This document shows positions 17,074 to 26,358 of a stretch of DNA of 64,000 nucleotides, piece after piece. This DNA is from Arenibacter hampyeongensis. GTDB lineage: Bacteria; Bacteroidota; Bacteroidia; Flavobacteriales; Flavobacteriaceae. The notes under the pieces are model-generated. The model was given only the letters and a program-made list of their open reading frames with translations. It was not told where the DNA came from and made no database searches. Both the position numbers and the translations under genes were made by a program. Within the stretch, counting starts at the first letter, position 1; each line of letters starts with the position of its first letter. The stretch is from NCBI RefSeq assembly GCF_002909255.1, contig NZ_PIOB01000008.1, forward strand, positions 62,001-126,000, given 5' to 3'.

Positions 17074-17105
17074 AAAATCCGATCACATATGTGATCGGAT
17101 TTTTT
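17074..17105 (+). terminator. Palindromic terminator of tRNA-Pro (first copy)
   Basis: AAAATCCGATCACAT pairs with ATGTGATCGGATTTT followed by more T residues, a 15-bp near-perfect palindrome starting 3 nt after the CCA end. Confidence 0.88.
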
Positions 17106-17252
17106 GTTTTCCACTGCGTAGCACCGCTAGGAGCTTAAGCGGTGTAAAACAAAAAAGACGTACAGGCGCCAGCCTGTGCTGGATTTTCATGAGCACCGAC
17201 CCCTAAACAGGTTCCCCGAACGCAGTGAGGTAATCCTGCCACCCCGACCAAG

Positions 17253-17284
17253 AAAATCCGATCACATATGTGATCGGATTTTTT
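17253..17284 (+). terminator. Second copy of the tRNA-Pro terminator
   Basis: Identical palindrome and T-run, 179 bp downstream of the first as part of the tandem array; the third unit has lost it. Confidence 0.8.
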
Positions 17285-17565
17285 GTTTTCCACTGCGTAG
17301 CACCGCTCGGTGCTTAAGCGGTGTAAAACAAAAATGACATACAGGCGCCAGCCTGTGCTGGATTTTCATGAGCACCGACCCCTAAACAGGTTCACCGAAC
17401 GCAGTGAGGTAATCCTGGCACGAATCCCAACATTATCTATAGTTTGTACCGTTGGAACTTAAGCAGCGGAAAACAAAAAAGACAACAGACGATAGCCTGT
17501 GTCTGATTTCCTTGAGCACAGCCCCCTAAACAGGTTCACCGAACGCAGTGAGGTAATCCTGGCAC

Positions 17566-18114
17566 GAATCCCATTTTTATTTTATAATTAGCATCGCTAG
17601 ATACTTTGGAGCACCGTATTTGGTGAGCAATTCGGTGCGCAATCGTTAACCTGAATTATAATAGTAGTTTGAATAACTTTAGTATAGAGCCTTAACTACG
17701 TCTATCCAGGGCAAACAAGGTGAATTAGGTCTAATTGTACACCATGTTCGCAGTACATTTAGGTTTTTAAAGTTTGATTATTAAAACTGAATTATAACTA
17801 GTGATTATCTTATTTTCTATTAAATCAATGGAGTTTTACTTTTTTTTCTGACGAAATAATAGGTTTTTTAACTTTAAAAATTAAAACTATTTAGACTAAC
17901 AAATAATTTTTAACGATATGAAAAATCCTACATCTGAAAAATAACATAAAATTATTTTTACATCATTTTATTATCATATTATTAGTGTTTTTATTTAAAT
18001 GATAAATTAAATTTACTAAAATCAATATTTATTAGAATAAAACACAATATTCTGCAGTAATTATTCTAGTAAGTACAGATTAATAATGGTCTTGATAATC
18101 TAAAATAGAGCAAT
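17566..18114. other. AT-rich intergenic region without recognisable genes
   Basis: About 550 bp between the tandem array and the Lrp gene. The composition becomes extremely A+T-rich from 17780. I see no ORF, tRNA-like fold or clear promoter. Confidence 0.7.
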
Positions 18115-18573
18115 ATGAAAGACAGAGTAGATGAAATAGATTTCAAAATTTTAAGTTTACTGGCAGACAATGCACAGATGCCCTATACCGAGGTTGCTAA
18201 GAAGGTAGGTATTTCTCCAGGCACTGTTCATGCAAGAACTAAAAAAATGATAAACCTAGGGTTGATAAAAGGAGCAACCCTTAACCTGGACTACAGTAAG
18301 ATAGGTTGGAAAATGACTATTTTTTTAGGCGTTTATCTGCGAGAAAGTATCATGTACAAACAGGTTATTGAAGCGCTACAAAAGGTTCCAGAGGTGGTTA
18401 AAATTCACCACAGTACTGGCAAGTATGACATATTTCTAAAAATGCATGCCAAGGATAGTATGCACTATAGGGATATATACCAAGATACTATTTTAACCAT
18501 AGACGGGATAAAAGGTGTAGAATCTTTTATGTCCGTTGAGGAAAATATGAGCCGTCATATTTCTTTTGAATGA
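18115..18573 (+). CDS. Lrp/AsnC family transcriptional regulator
   Basis: This 152-residue protein has an N-terminal winged HTH (residues 3-60: DEIDFKILSLLADNAQMPYT, then VAKKVGISPGTVHARTKKM) and a C-terminal RAM/AsnC ligand-binding domain (about residues 70-145, with STGKYDIFLKMHAKD). Members regulate amino-acid or central metabolism as octamers and respond to small ligands. It stands alone, 250 bp from the 3' end of the convergent transhydrogenase operon. Nothing in the sequence identifies its effector. Confidence 0.92.
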   Translation: MKDRVDEIDFKILSLLADNAQMPYTEVAKKVGISPGTVHARTKKMINLGLIKGATLNLDYSKIGWKMTIFLGVYLRESIMYKQVIEALQKVPEVVKIHHSTGKYDIFLKMHAKDSMHYRDIYQDTILTIDGIKGVESFMSVEENMSRHISFE

Positions 18574-18827
18574 TTTATGTTTCTCTAATCCCTGGGTATC
18601 CACTACAGCTAAATATAGGTTAATCAATGGAGCCCATTGTTTGGTTTTACCTTATTGATTTGGGCCGCGGCCAGAGATTAAATGGTTATAAAATATCTAA
18701 CCCAAGAAGAACAAGGGGGCGACCCAAAACCTCCCCTCGATAATATATTACTTAAGCCAAAAACTAGGGTCGAAATATCCTCCAATAAACCGCTCTTTAA
18801 GATTCAGCTGTTTTAACCGATTGGATA

Positions 18828-20207
18828 TTATATATTTTTTAATTCGGCCACCAAATCTGTCAACGCTGCCTTGGCGTCCCCGAAAAGCATGGAGGTTTTG
18901 GAATTATAGAACAATTCATTCTCTATCCCGGCATAACCTGCGTTCATACTGCGTTTGTTTACGATGATATGTTTGGCATTTTCAACATCCAAAATTGGCA
19001 TGCCGTAAATGGGACTCGCTGGATTGTTGTGTGCTGCTGGATTAACAACATCATTAGCCCCAACAACCAGTACTATATCTGTATTGCCAAATTGGGGATT
19101 AATATCTTCCATTTCAACCAACATATTGTATTCTACGTTCGATTCGGCCAATAGCACATTCATATGGCCCGGCATACGCCCTGCAACGGGATGAATGGCA
19201 TACTTTACATTTACCCCTTTTTTTGTCAACAATTCTTCCAATTCATGAATTATATGTTGTGCCTGCGCAACTGCCAAGCCGTAGCCTGGAACTATTACCA
19301 CATTGTTAGCGTAATTCATCATTATGGCCGCATCACTGGGGTTGGTGCTCTTTATTGATCCAAGGGTTTTATTTTCCCCTGCAATCGCGGCAGCTCCTCC
19401 AAAAGCTCCAAAAATAACTGACCCCAAGGTTCTATTCATGGCCTTGCACATTGCCACGGTAAGAATAATACCAGCAGAACCTACAAGTATACCTCCTACA
19501 AGCATCACCATATTATTGTACAAAATCCCAGTAATGGCAGCAGCAATACCTGTCAATGAATTCAATAAAGAGATTACCACTGGCATATCGGCGCCTCCAA
19601 TGGGAAGAACAAATAAAATTCCATAGATCAGACCGGTGGCCAATAGGGCATATAATAATAACTTACTATCTACGCCAGTAGCAACCATAAATGTCGCAAA
19701 AATGACAATTCCAATAATAATAATGTTGTTTATGATGTTGTAGAAGGGTATCCTTACCACGCTTTTTAAAGAACCGTTCAATTTGCCCCATGCAATTAAA
19801 CTACCGGAAAAAGTAATGGCCCCGATTATGATGGCTGAAACTATGGTGGTGGACTGTGTAGCGTTGTTTACATTTTTACCGTATTCCACCAGCCCGATCA
19901 GTGCTGCACTGGCACCCCCAAAACCATTGAACAAAGAGACCAATTCTGGCATTTTCGTCATTTCTACCTTTATTGCGATCAACCAACCAATTATGGAACC
20001 TAAGAGAATTGCCGCCCCAATAAGGATATAAATGAGAGGTGAAACTTGTTGCTCATGAACAAAAACGGTTCCCACAATGGCCAATCCCATACCGGCGGCC
20101 GCAATTAAGTTCCCCTTTTTAGCCGTTTCTGGATGTCCCAACATTTTTAGGCCTACAATAAAGGTAACGGTAGCGATGAGATATATAATATTCAATAAAA
20201 TCCCCAT
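18828..20207 (-). CDS. pntB: NAD(P) transhydrogenase subunit beta
   Basis: This 459-residue protein comprises about nine membrane helices (residues 1-270) and a C-terminal NADP(H)-binding domain III. That domain is recognisable from VPGYGLAVAQAQH, AGRMPGHMNVLLAESNV, VLVVGANDVVNPAA and the MPILDVENAKHIIVNKRSM segment. With the two subunits encoded upstream it forms the proton-translocating transhydrogenase that reduces NADP+ with NADH using the proton gradient. Its start abuts the stop of the preceding subunit gene (shared base at 20207), which implies translational coupling. Confidence 0.96.
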   Translation of the reverse strand: MGILLNIIYLIATVTFIVGLKMLGHPETAKKGNLIAAAGMGLAIVGTVFVHEQQVSPLIYILIGAAILLGSIIGWLIAIKVEMTKMPELVSLFNGFGGASAALIGLVEYGKNVNNATQSTTIVSAIIIGAITFSGSLIAWGKLNGSLKSVVRIPFYNIINNIIIIGIVIFATFMVATGVDSKLLLYALLATGLIYGILFVLPIGGADMPVVISLLNSLTGIAAAITGILYNNMVMLVGGILVGSAGIILTVAMCKAMNRTLGSVIFGAFGGAAAIAGENKTLGSIKSTNPSDAAIMMNYANNVVIVPGYGLAVAQAQHIIHELEELLTKKGVNVKYAIHPVAGRMPGHMNVLLAESNVEYNMLVEMEDINPQFGNTDIVLVVGANDVVNPAAHNNPASPIYGMPILDVENAKHIIVNKRSMNAGYAGIENELFYNSKTSMLFGDAKAALTDLVAELKNI

Positions 20208-20515
20208 TATTTTTTTCTTTTAAACATTTGTAACATCCTATCGGTAACAGCAAAACCACCTACTACATTTAAGACTCCCAAGACCACTGCAACGAAGCCT
20301 AAAGACAACGCTATATAATCGGTTGGGTCTGCATGCAACATCACCAAAATAGCTCCCACAATTACAACGCCACTCAATGCATTTGCCCCAGACATCAATG
20401 GTGTATGCAAAACAGCCGGAATGCTCTTTATTACCTCTATCCCTACAAATATGGCAAGGATAAGGATATAGGTAATCTGTAGGTTGTTCTCTATAAATTC
20501 CAATAACTCATTCAT
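20207..20515 (-). CDS. pntAB: NAD(P) transhydrogenase subunit alpha part 2 (membrane piece)
   Basis: This 102-residue protein has three to four hydrophobic segments and the conserved VLHTPLMSGANALSGVVIVG stretch (about residues 35-54). It corresponds to the membrane part of the split alpha subunit found in many bacteria. It lies between the soluble alpha subunit gene (12 bp upstream) and pntB (1-bp overlap downstream). Confidence 0.95.
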   Translation of the reverse strand: MNELLEFIENNLQITYILILAIFVGIEVIKSIPAVLHTPLMSGANALSGVVIVGAILVMLHADPTDYIALSLGFVAVVLGVLNVVGGFAVTDRMLQMFKRKK

Positions 20516-20526
20516 CGTTTATTTTT

Positions 20527-21627
20527 TTAATTTTTTCTAATAGTTCCATTTTGCACAATCAGGGTCTCATCCGTAATTTCTTCCTTCAGATCCCATTTAA
20601 AATTGCCTCCTTCGGTTAGATGTATAATGTAGTTGTAGATATTTTTTGCATACAGATCACTGGCATTTGTAGAAACGCTTCGTGGATCAATACTGGTACC
20701 TATTACCTTTACTCCATTTCTGATAATTGTCTTATTTATCTGGCTTACCTCACAATTTCCTCCTTGGGCTGCAGCCAAGTCTATGATTACTGCACCATTT
20801 TTCATTTGCATTACCTGTTCTTCCGTAATTAAAATAGGTGCTTTTCTACCGGGGATATTGGCCGTGGTAATAACCAAGTCAGCTAGGAACAGTGATTTAT
20901 TTACAGCCTCTTTTTGTCTTTTTTGGTAATCTGCAGAAGCTTCCTTGGCATAACCTCCTTCTGATTCCTCCCCCTCATTATCAACCAAGATAAATTTGGC
21001 CCCAAGGGATTCCGCTTGCTCCTTGGTTTCGGATCTTATATCTGTGGCTTCTACTATGGCTCCCAATCTTTTGGCAGTTGCAATGGCCTGCAAACCGGCA
21101 ACGCCTATACCATAAATCAATACCCTTGCTGGAGCAATGGTCCCGGCAGATGTCATCATCAATGGAAAGATTTTTGTCATTTCAAAGGCTCCCAAAATCA
21201 CGGCTTTATAGCCTGCAAGATTGTTTTGCGAACTCAACACATCCATATCCTGGGCCCTTGATATTCTTGGGATGGCATCCATGGAAAAAGCGGATACGCC
21301 TTTTTTGGCAATGGCTTGGATAAGTTCGGGGTTGGACTTGTGATACAATTTACTGATCAAAATTTGACCTTCGTCCACCAATTTTAAATCTTCTTCATCA
21401 AAGGGATTAATTTTTAGGAGTACCTCGGCTTCATGGAAAACGACCGCTCTTTTTTCTACAGCTACCTGAACATTAGTATAATCTGAATCTTTAAAAGAAG
21501 AGTACTCACCCGCACCTTCCTCTGCAATTATTTCAAATCCTGAGGCAATTAATTGTTTGGCAATGTTAGGCGTAATGGCAACACGTCTTTCACCATCCAA
21601 GGTTTCTTTTAAGATGCCTATTTTCAT
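20527..21627 (-). CDS. pntAA: NAD(P) transhydrogenase subunit alpha part 1 (NAD-binding)
   Basis: This 366-residue soluble domain I resembles alanine dehydrogenase: GERRVAITPNIAKQL at the N-terminus, YSSFKDSDY, then the NAD-binding Rossmann motif YGIGVAGLQAIATAKRLGA near residues 173-191 and EATDIR. ITTANIPGRKAPILIT and DLAAAQGGNCE follow. It is the first gene of the three-gene transhydrogenase operon. There is no signal peptide. A plausible promoter is not evident in the AT-rich 600 bp upstream. Confidence 0.95.
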   Translation of the reverse strand: MKIGILKETLDGERRVAITPNIAKQLIASGFEIIAEEGAGEYSSFKDSDYTNVQVAVEKRAVVFHEAEVLLKINPFDEEDLKLVDEGQILISKLYHKSNPELIQAIAKKGVSAFSMDAIPRISRAQDMDVLSSQNNLAGYKAVILGAFEMTKIFPLMMTSAGTIAPARVLIYGIGVAGLQAIATAKRLGAIVEATDIRSETKEQAESLGAKFILVDNEGEESEGGYAKEASADYQKRQKEAVNKSLFLADLVITTANIPGRKAPILITEEQVMQMKNGAVIIDLAAAQGGNCEVSQINKTIIRNGVKVIGTSIDPRSVSTNASDLYAKNIYNYIIHLTEGGNFKWDLKEEITDETLIVQNGTIRKN

Positions 21628-22247
21628 ATTGGTTAATGGTTTGGTTATGTAAGTAAATTAATTTTTTGGCAAATTTTAGAAAAACGTCAAAACTAACGAA
21701 TGAACAAAATATTTTGGGTCTTTCATAAGAAAGATTACAATTTTATTGTTAATTGTTTAATATTTTGCAACTTGGGGATAAATCTAAAGTCTTCCCTTTT
21801 TTAGTGTGATTTTAGGTTTGAATTTTTTAAGTATTATCCCATGCGGTCATTCAACACTTCAATATTAAACTTGATTTTGATTTAAAGCATCCTGTGCTGT
21901 CTGCCACCTGGCATTATGGCAATGAAGAAAATTGTCCGAATACAGGGCGGATCTTTCCGTAAATAGCTTGTTATTAACAATTGCAATTAATAAGTTTTGA
22001 CATTTCGCTGGGGTGACAATCTTTGGAATTGTCATACTGAAAATTGTGCTGAGTACATTAAATTTTAGGTTGTCAAGGATAATTGGGATATATATTTTTG
22101 CCAATACCAGGAATCCTAATATTCCAGTTTCAGGAAGAATTTAAACTCAATATCCGGAAAAGTTTTAGGCAATACCCGACGCTTGGTCTTTGGAAGAAAA
22201 AATATATAGGGGAATAATTATCGACTCATTTATGATTCCGAAATGTA
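21628..22247. other. 620-bp intergenic region with one orphan inverted repeat
   Basis: No gene I can support. A 79-codon minus-strand frame at 21865-22104 has no recognisable composition or homology signature. TGACAAT (22014-22020) and ATTGTCA (22028-22034) form an inverted repeat around a 7-nt centre; its role is unknown. The region separates the pnt operon from the kefF-kefC pair, which is read toward it. Confidence 0.6.
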
Positions 22248-24137
22248 TTATTGATTCTTGGGCAATTTATGGGCGGCTCTCATTTGTTCACTATCCCAGT
22301 GATTATCATATTCAATAATACCTCTTTTTAGATCTTCCTCCAACTGTTTTTCTTGTTGTTTGATCTCTTGTTTTGCCTTAAAAATATATTCGTCCCTTGT
22401 TTTGGGTTTATCGGCCAATCTTCTCAGGCCTTCCTCATCATATTGTATAAATTTTTGGGCCTGTCTATGAACGGTATACCTTCTAAAACCTAAATGTTGA
22501 AGTACGTCACCGGCCATCTTTACAGACGTTTCCAAAGATTCCCTGTACACATCTTCTATGCCCATGTTTAATAGTTCATAGGCGTCATATCTATTTTTGG
22601 CACGTACCATCAGCTTTACTTTTGGATATTTCTCTTTTACCATTTTCGACAATTGAATCGCGGCATCCGGATCATCTATTGCAGATACCAGAATCTTGGC
22701 TTCGGCTATTCCGGCCGATTCCAATAATTCCATTCTACTGGCGTCGCCATAATATACTTCAAACCCCATTTTTCTTAAAAGATCTACCCTGTTGGAATCG
22801 CTATCCAATATGGTGGCCTCTATACCATTAGATCTGAGGAAACGCCCAATGGTACTTCCGAAATGGCCAAAACCTACTAATATAACCTTATGGGTTTTTG
22901 CTATATGGTCTACTGACCTGGTTTCAGCTTTTTTTGTCCCAAATCTGGGTAAGATAAGTCGATCATTAAGTATTCCAAGTATCGGGGTGAGTGTCATTGT
23001 GAGAGCGGTTACCACTAACATTATATCCAGTTCAAACCTATTTAAAATATTTAGTTGAAAGGCAAATGATAGTAGCACAAAAGCAAACTCCCCAATTTGT
23101 GCCAGGCCTATAGTAAGGAGAAGTCTTTGGTCTACCTTGAGCTTAAAAATAACAGCCACCAAAAATAAGATTACAGCTTTTAATACAATTATGGAAACTA
23201 CTAAACCACTTATCAATAATGGGTTGTTTCCAAGGACAATAAAATTGATAGAAGCACCTACCGCCATAAAGAACAAACCTAGCAATAGGCCTTTGAAAGG
23301 TTGCAAATTGCTTTCCAATTCATGTTTAAACTCACTGGTTGCCAATACCACGCCTCCCAAAAAAGCACCCAATGCCGGACTTAGTCCAACCAATTCCATT
23401 AAGTAGGCAAGGGCGAAAACAATAAGCAAAGCGGATGCTGACAATAATTCCCTTAGCCGAGTTTTGGCTACAAGGCGCAACATGGGCACAAAAATATAAC
23501 GTCCGGCAAGAATTACTAAAACAACCGATAGGAAAATAGCAAGAGCCTGAAATCCTAAGGGAAGGTTTTCAAGTAAATAGATATGATCGGCATGATCAGC
23601 GGTAACCGTGATTTTTTCGGTATCGGTAAGTAGTGGGATTACCGCCAACATTAGTATGACTATAATGTCCTGAAAAAGAAGAATGGAAAACGATGAAGCC
23701 CCATAGGTGGTGTTCATTAAACCATTTTCCTTAATGGTCTGTAGCGTAATGGCTGTGGAGGAGAGGGACACAGCCATGGATATGATCAAAGAAACTTTCC
23801 AATCAAACCCAATAAAGATAAATAAAAGGAAGGATACCATCATGGTACCCAATACCTGGGCTCCGCCCATCCCGACTATGGTTTTTCTCATTTGCCAAAA
23901 GTTCTTGGGTTCTATTTCAAGGCCTATTAAGAAAAGCATCATTACAACACCAAATTCGGCAAAATGAAGGATGTCCTGGCCTTCATCCCCAACAAATCCT
24001 AAAATATAGGGGCCAATTAGTATACCGGCCAGCAAATACCCAAGAACGGAACTCAATCCTAATTTCTTGGCAATGGGCACACAAATAATGGCGCCAGCTA
24101 GAAATACAATTGCTGCGAAAAGAAAGCTACCACTCAT
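22248..24137 (-). CDS. CPA2-family cation/proton antiporter, KefC type
   Basis: This 629-residue protein has about 12-13 membrane helices (residues 1-385; LSSVLGYLLAGILIGPYILG near the start and GLSPALGAFLGGVVLATSEF in the exchanger core). A cytoplasmic RCK/TrkA-N domain follows, with the nucleotide-binding loop LVGFGHFGSTIGRFLRSNGI, then a charged C-terminal tail. In KefC-type systems potassium efflux is gated by glutathione adducts and protects against electrophiles. The 4-bp overlap (ATGA) with the upstream quinone-reductase-like gene mirrors the KefF-KefC pairing of enterobacteria. Confidence 0.9.
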   Translation of the reverse strand: MSGSFLFAAIVFLAGAIICVPIAKKLGLSSVLGYLLAGILIGPYILGFVGDEGQDILHFAEFGVVMMLFLIGLEIEPKNFWQMRKTIVGMGGAQVLGTMMVSFLLFIFIGFDWKVSLIISMAVSLSSTAITLQTIKENGLMNTTYGASSFSILLFQDIIVILMLAVIPLLTDTEKITVTADHADHIYLLENLPLGFQALAIFLSVVLVILAGRYIFVPMLRLVAKTRLRELLSASALLIVFALAYLMELVGLSPALGAFLGGVVLATSEFKHELESNLQPFKGLLLGLFFMAVGASINFIVLGNNPLLISGLVVSIIVLKAVILFLVAVIFKLKVDQRLLLTIGLAQIGEFAFVLLSFAFQLNILNRFELDIMLVVTALTMTLTPILGILNDRLILPRFGTKKAETRSVDHIAKTHKVILVGFGHFGSTIGRFLRSNGIEATILDSDSNRVDLLRKMGFEVYYGDASRMELLESAGIAEAKILVSAIDDPDAAIQLSKMVKEKYPKVKLMVRAKNRYDAYELLNMGIEDVYRESLETSVKMAGDVLQHLGFRRYTVHRQAQKFIQYDEEGLRRLADKPKTRDEYIFKAKQEIKQQEKQLEEDLKRGIIEYDNHWDSEQMRAAHKLPKNQ

Positions 24138-24739
24138 ATGGAATCTACTTTATTTAGTTGGGGGGTGTCATTTAAGAATTCACAATCACTTACCGTTCCC
24201 ATGGGCAGGTTTTTCTGCAAGCATGCTATCAATTGCCTGTACTGGAAGGTATGTTTCTTCAGCTCTTGATCACTTATGTTATGGGTTCCCATGACGGTGA
24301 ATGGAGGCATATATTCCATACCACAGAGTCTGGCTGTTTGCTCAAAGGGTCGTAAAAATTCATTTACAGAGTAGTTGTTGGAGCCCGTTGGACAATAGAC
24401 TTCCCTAGTCCCACCTGTGGTAATTACATTTAAACATTTTTTTGTTTGCAGTGCACTTGCGTTGGGACCATATGCCCAACCAAATTCAAGAACAACATCC
24501 ATCCATTGTTTCATTAAGGGTGGACAACTGTACCAATAAAAGGGGTGGTGCCATATTATGACATCATGTTCTTCCAACATTTTTTTTTCGCCAATTACAT
24601 CGATATTGAAATCTGGATAGCGCTCATAAAGGTCATGAAAGGTAACGCCCTCTATGTTTTCAATTGTAGCTACAAGAGCTTTATTCGCCCTAGATTGTTC
24701 AAATTTTGGATGGGCAAACAAAATCAATATACGTTTCAT
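24134..24739 (-). CDS. KefF-like NAD(P)H oxidoreductase, flavodoxin fold
   Basis: This 201-residue flavodoxin-like (PF02525) protein begins with the FMN-binding phosphate loop region ILILFAHPKFEQSRANKAL. It has IIWHHPFYWYSCPPLMKQWMD (residues about 66-86) and a TTGGTREVYCPTGSN loop, as in KefF/NQO1-type quinone reductases. KefF is the ancillary subunit that activates KefC and reduces electrophilic quinones. The gene starts the two-gene unit and overlaps the antiporter gene by 4 bp. Confidence 0.9.
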   Translation of the reverse strand: MKRILILFAHPKFEQSRANKALVATIENIEGVTFHDLYERYPDFNIDVIGEKKMLEEHDVIIWHHPFYWYSCPPLMKQWMDVVLEFGWAYGPNASALQTKKCLNVITTGGTREVYCPTGSNNYSVNEFLRPFEQTARLCGMEYMPPFTVMGTHNISDQELKKHTFQYRQLIACLQKNLPMGTVSDCEFLNDTPQLNKVDSI

Positions 24740-24827
24740 ACTTTTAATTTAATGGAAAAACCTTGTACTAGTTGATTCTTGCTTATTATAAGGTTGTGCT
24801 AATCAGATAAAGACTTAATCTTCCTTT

Positions 24828-26090
24828 TTATTTTTTAACCTTATCCAAATTAATATCCATGGTGGTTGGCAGTTCAAAGGTCTCCAACTCAAAATAAGGA
24901 AGTGCTGCCAATAAATGATCAAAAATATCGGCCATGATATACTCGTAGTTCTCCCAACGTTTATCACTACTAAAGGCATAAATCTCTAAAGGTATTCCCT
25001 GACTTGTTGGGGGTAATTGCCTAGTCATAAGGGTCATTGTCTGGTTAATAGCGGAATGGTTCTTTAGGTAAGTTTCAGCATATTTTCTAAAAACACCCAG
25101 ATTTGTTAGGTTCCTTCCGTTTATGGCTATTTGCTTATCAATATCATGCTCCTTGTTATAGGTATCGATAATCGTATTTCTTGTCTCTAGATATTTGGAA
25201 ATTATTTGTATGCCTTTTAGGGTTTCAATATTATCTGCAGTTAGAAATTTGATACTTTTCTGTTTTATAAGCAGTGCCCGTTTGATCCTGCGACCTCCGG
25301 AGGCTTGCATTCCCCTCCAGTTTTGGAACGAATCCGAAATAAGCGAATAGGTAGGAATAGTAGTGATTGTCTTGTCAAAATTCTGGACCTTCACCGTGGC
25401 AAGGGAAATTTCGGTAACATTTCCATCTGCCCCAAATTTTTCAAAAGTAATCCAATCTCCAATGCGCACCATGTCGTTGATACTTACCTGTATGCTAGCC
25501 ACAAGGCCTAATATGGTATCTTTAAATATCAATAGGATTACCGCCGAGGCCGCGCCCAAGGCAGTAAAGAATTTCCAAATGGTGGTGTCGGTCAAGACAG
25601 CAAAGAGGGTAAGGAGGCCCCCGATCCAAGCAAATATCATAAACACCTGAATATAGCTATCCAAGGGTTTGTCTTTCATATGGGGCAGGGTCTTCAGATA
25701 ATCCTTAATGCTCCGCAGAAGGCTTCTTATTAATAGTAGTACTAATATTACCGCTAGGATTTCTATGCCCTTTAAAACAATGCCTTCTGCATATTCATAA
25801 TCCAGAAAGGCGAGCGGAAGCAACTCGTAAAGTAATAATAAGGGAACTATATGTGCCACGTAGCGAGGCACTTTATTAACAACTAAGAAATCATCAAAAT
25901 TGGTCGAGGAGCGTCTAGCGAACCTGACCGATGCAAACCTCAATACTTTCCATATGATATAATCCAACAATACAGCAAACAATATTATCCCAACGAAAAG
26001 TAAAAGGGCATTTAAATAGGCGGCAGTATTGGTTTCCACCCCGGATTGTATTAGGTAATCGTACAGTATTCGTCTTAAACCATTGTTCAT
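24828..26090 (-). CDS. MscS-family mechanosensitive channel, YbdG type
   Basis: The protein (420 residues from the chosen start) has about five membrane helices, the pore-helix region LGAASAVILLIFKDTILGLV, the MscS beta domain GDWITFEKFGADGNVTEI, and a C-terminal domain with ASGGRRIKRALLI, RNLTNLGVFRKYAETYL and ADIFDHLLA. These stretches follow E. coli YbdG closely along the whole length. Such channels open on hypo-osmotic shock with small conductance. An in-frame start at 26189 would add 33 residues not expected in the family, so the ATG at 26090 is preferred. Confidence 0.92.
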   Translation of the reverse strand: MNNGLRRILYDYLIQSGVETNTAAYLNALLLFVGIILFAVLLDYIIWKVLRFASVRFARRSSTNFDDFLVVNKVPRYVAHIVPLLLLYELLPLAFLDYEYAEGIVLKGIEILAVILVLLLIRSLLRSIKDYLKTLPHMKDKPLDSYIQVFMIFAWIGGLLTLFAVLTDTTIWKFFTALGAASAVILLIFKDTILGLVASIQVSINDMVRIGDWITFEKFGADGNVTEISLATVKVQNFDKTITTIPTYSLISDSFQNWRGMQASGGRRIKRALLIKQKSIKFLTADNIETLKGIQIISKYLETRNTIIDTYNKEHDIDKQIAINGRNLTNLGVFRKYAETYLKNHSAINQTMTLMTRQLPPTSQGIPLEIYAFSSDKRWENYEYIMADIFDHLLAALPYFELETFELPTTMDINLDKVKK

Positions 26091-26358
26091 GACCTGAATT
26101 CTATTTTTAATATTTGACAAAAATAAGAATTGAGGTTCAGTTGTGGCAGTATATAGATAAAAAGTGTCGCAGGCCAGGATGCCAATCATTTTTTTGAATG
26201 TCTTCTGTAACTTTTAAAATTGGGTCTCAATAGCTTATGTAATAAAGGTGTGGAATCAATACCCTATTTTTTCATTTCAATTGTGGAGCTCTAGGTGTTA
26301 TTTTAAGGTGTATGGGTATTAGGTGGTCTATTTTGCTTATCTGGTATTTAAGCCATTG

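Larger units (their letters stand above)
17053..17565 (+). repeat. Tandem repeat array carrying the tRNA-Pro 3' tail (units of 179, 179 and about 144 bp)
   Basis: Unit 1 begins at 17053 inside the tRNA T-arm, unit 2 at 17232 and unit 3 at 17411; a fourth unit start appears at 17555. Units 1 and 2 begin with the 19-bp tRNA 3' end AATCCTGCCACCCCGACCA and then the terminator palindrome; in unit 3 this tail has decayed to AATCCTGGCACGAATCCC. Each full unit also holds the hairpins CACCGCT...AGCGGTG and ACAGGC...GCCTGT and ends with CCGAACGCAGTGAGGT. Divergence grows from unit 1 to unit 3, so unit 3 appears oldest. No ORF is present. Confidence 0.88.

Noticed and set aside
16853-17086. 77-codon minus-strand ORF with WQDSNLRPPRPK near its start
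   Set aside because: It is the reverse strand of the tRNA-Pro gene; this peptide is a well-known artefact of translating tRNA antisense.
17053-17565. Possible CRISPR array
   Set aside because: Whole 179-bp units repeat head to tail; there are no short repeats with unique spacers.
21865-22104. 79-codon ORF in the pnt-kef spacer
   Set aside because: No recognisable domain, poor composition and no promoter; probably chance.
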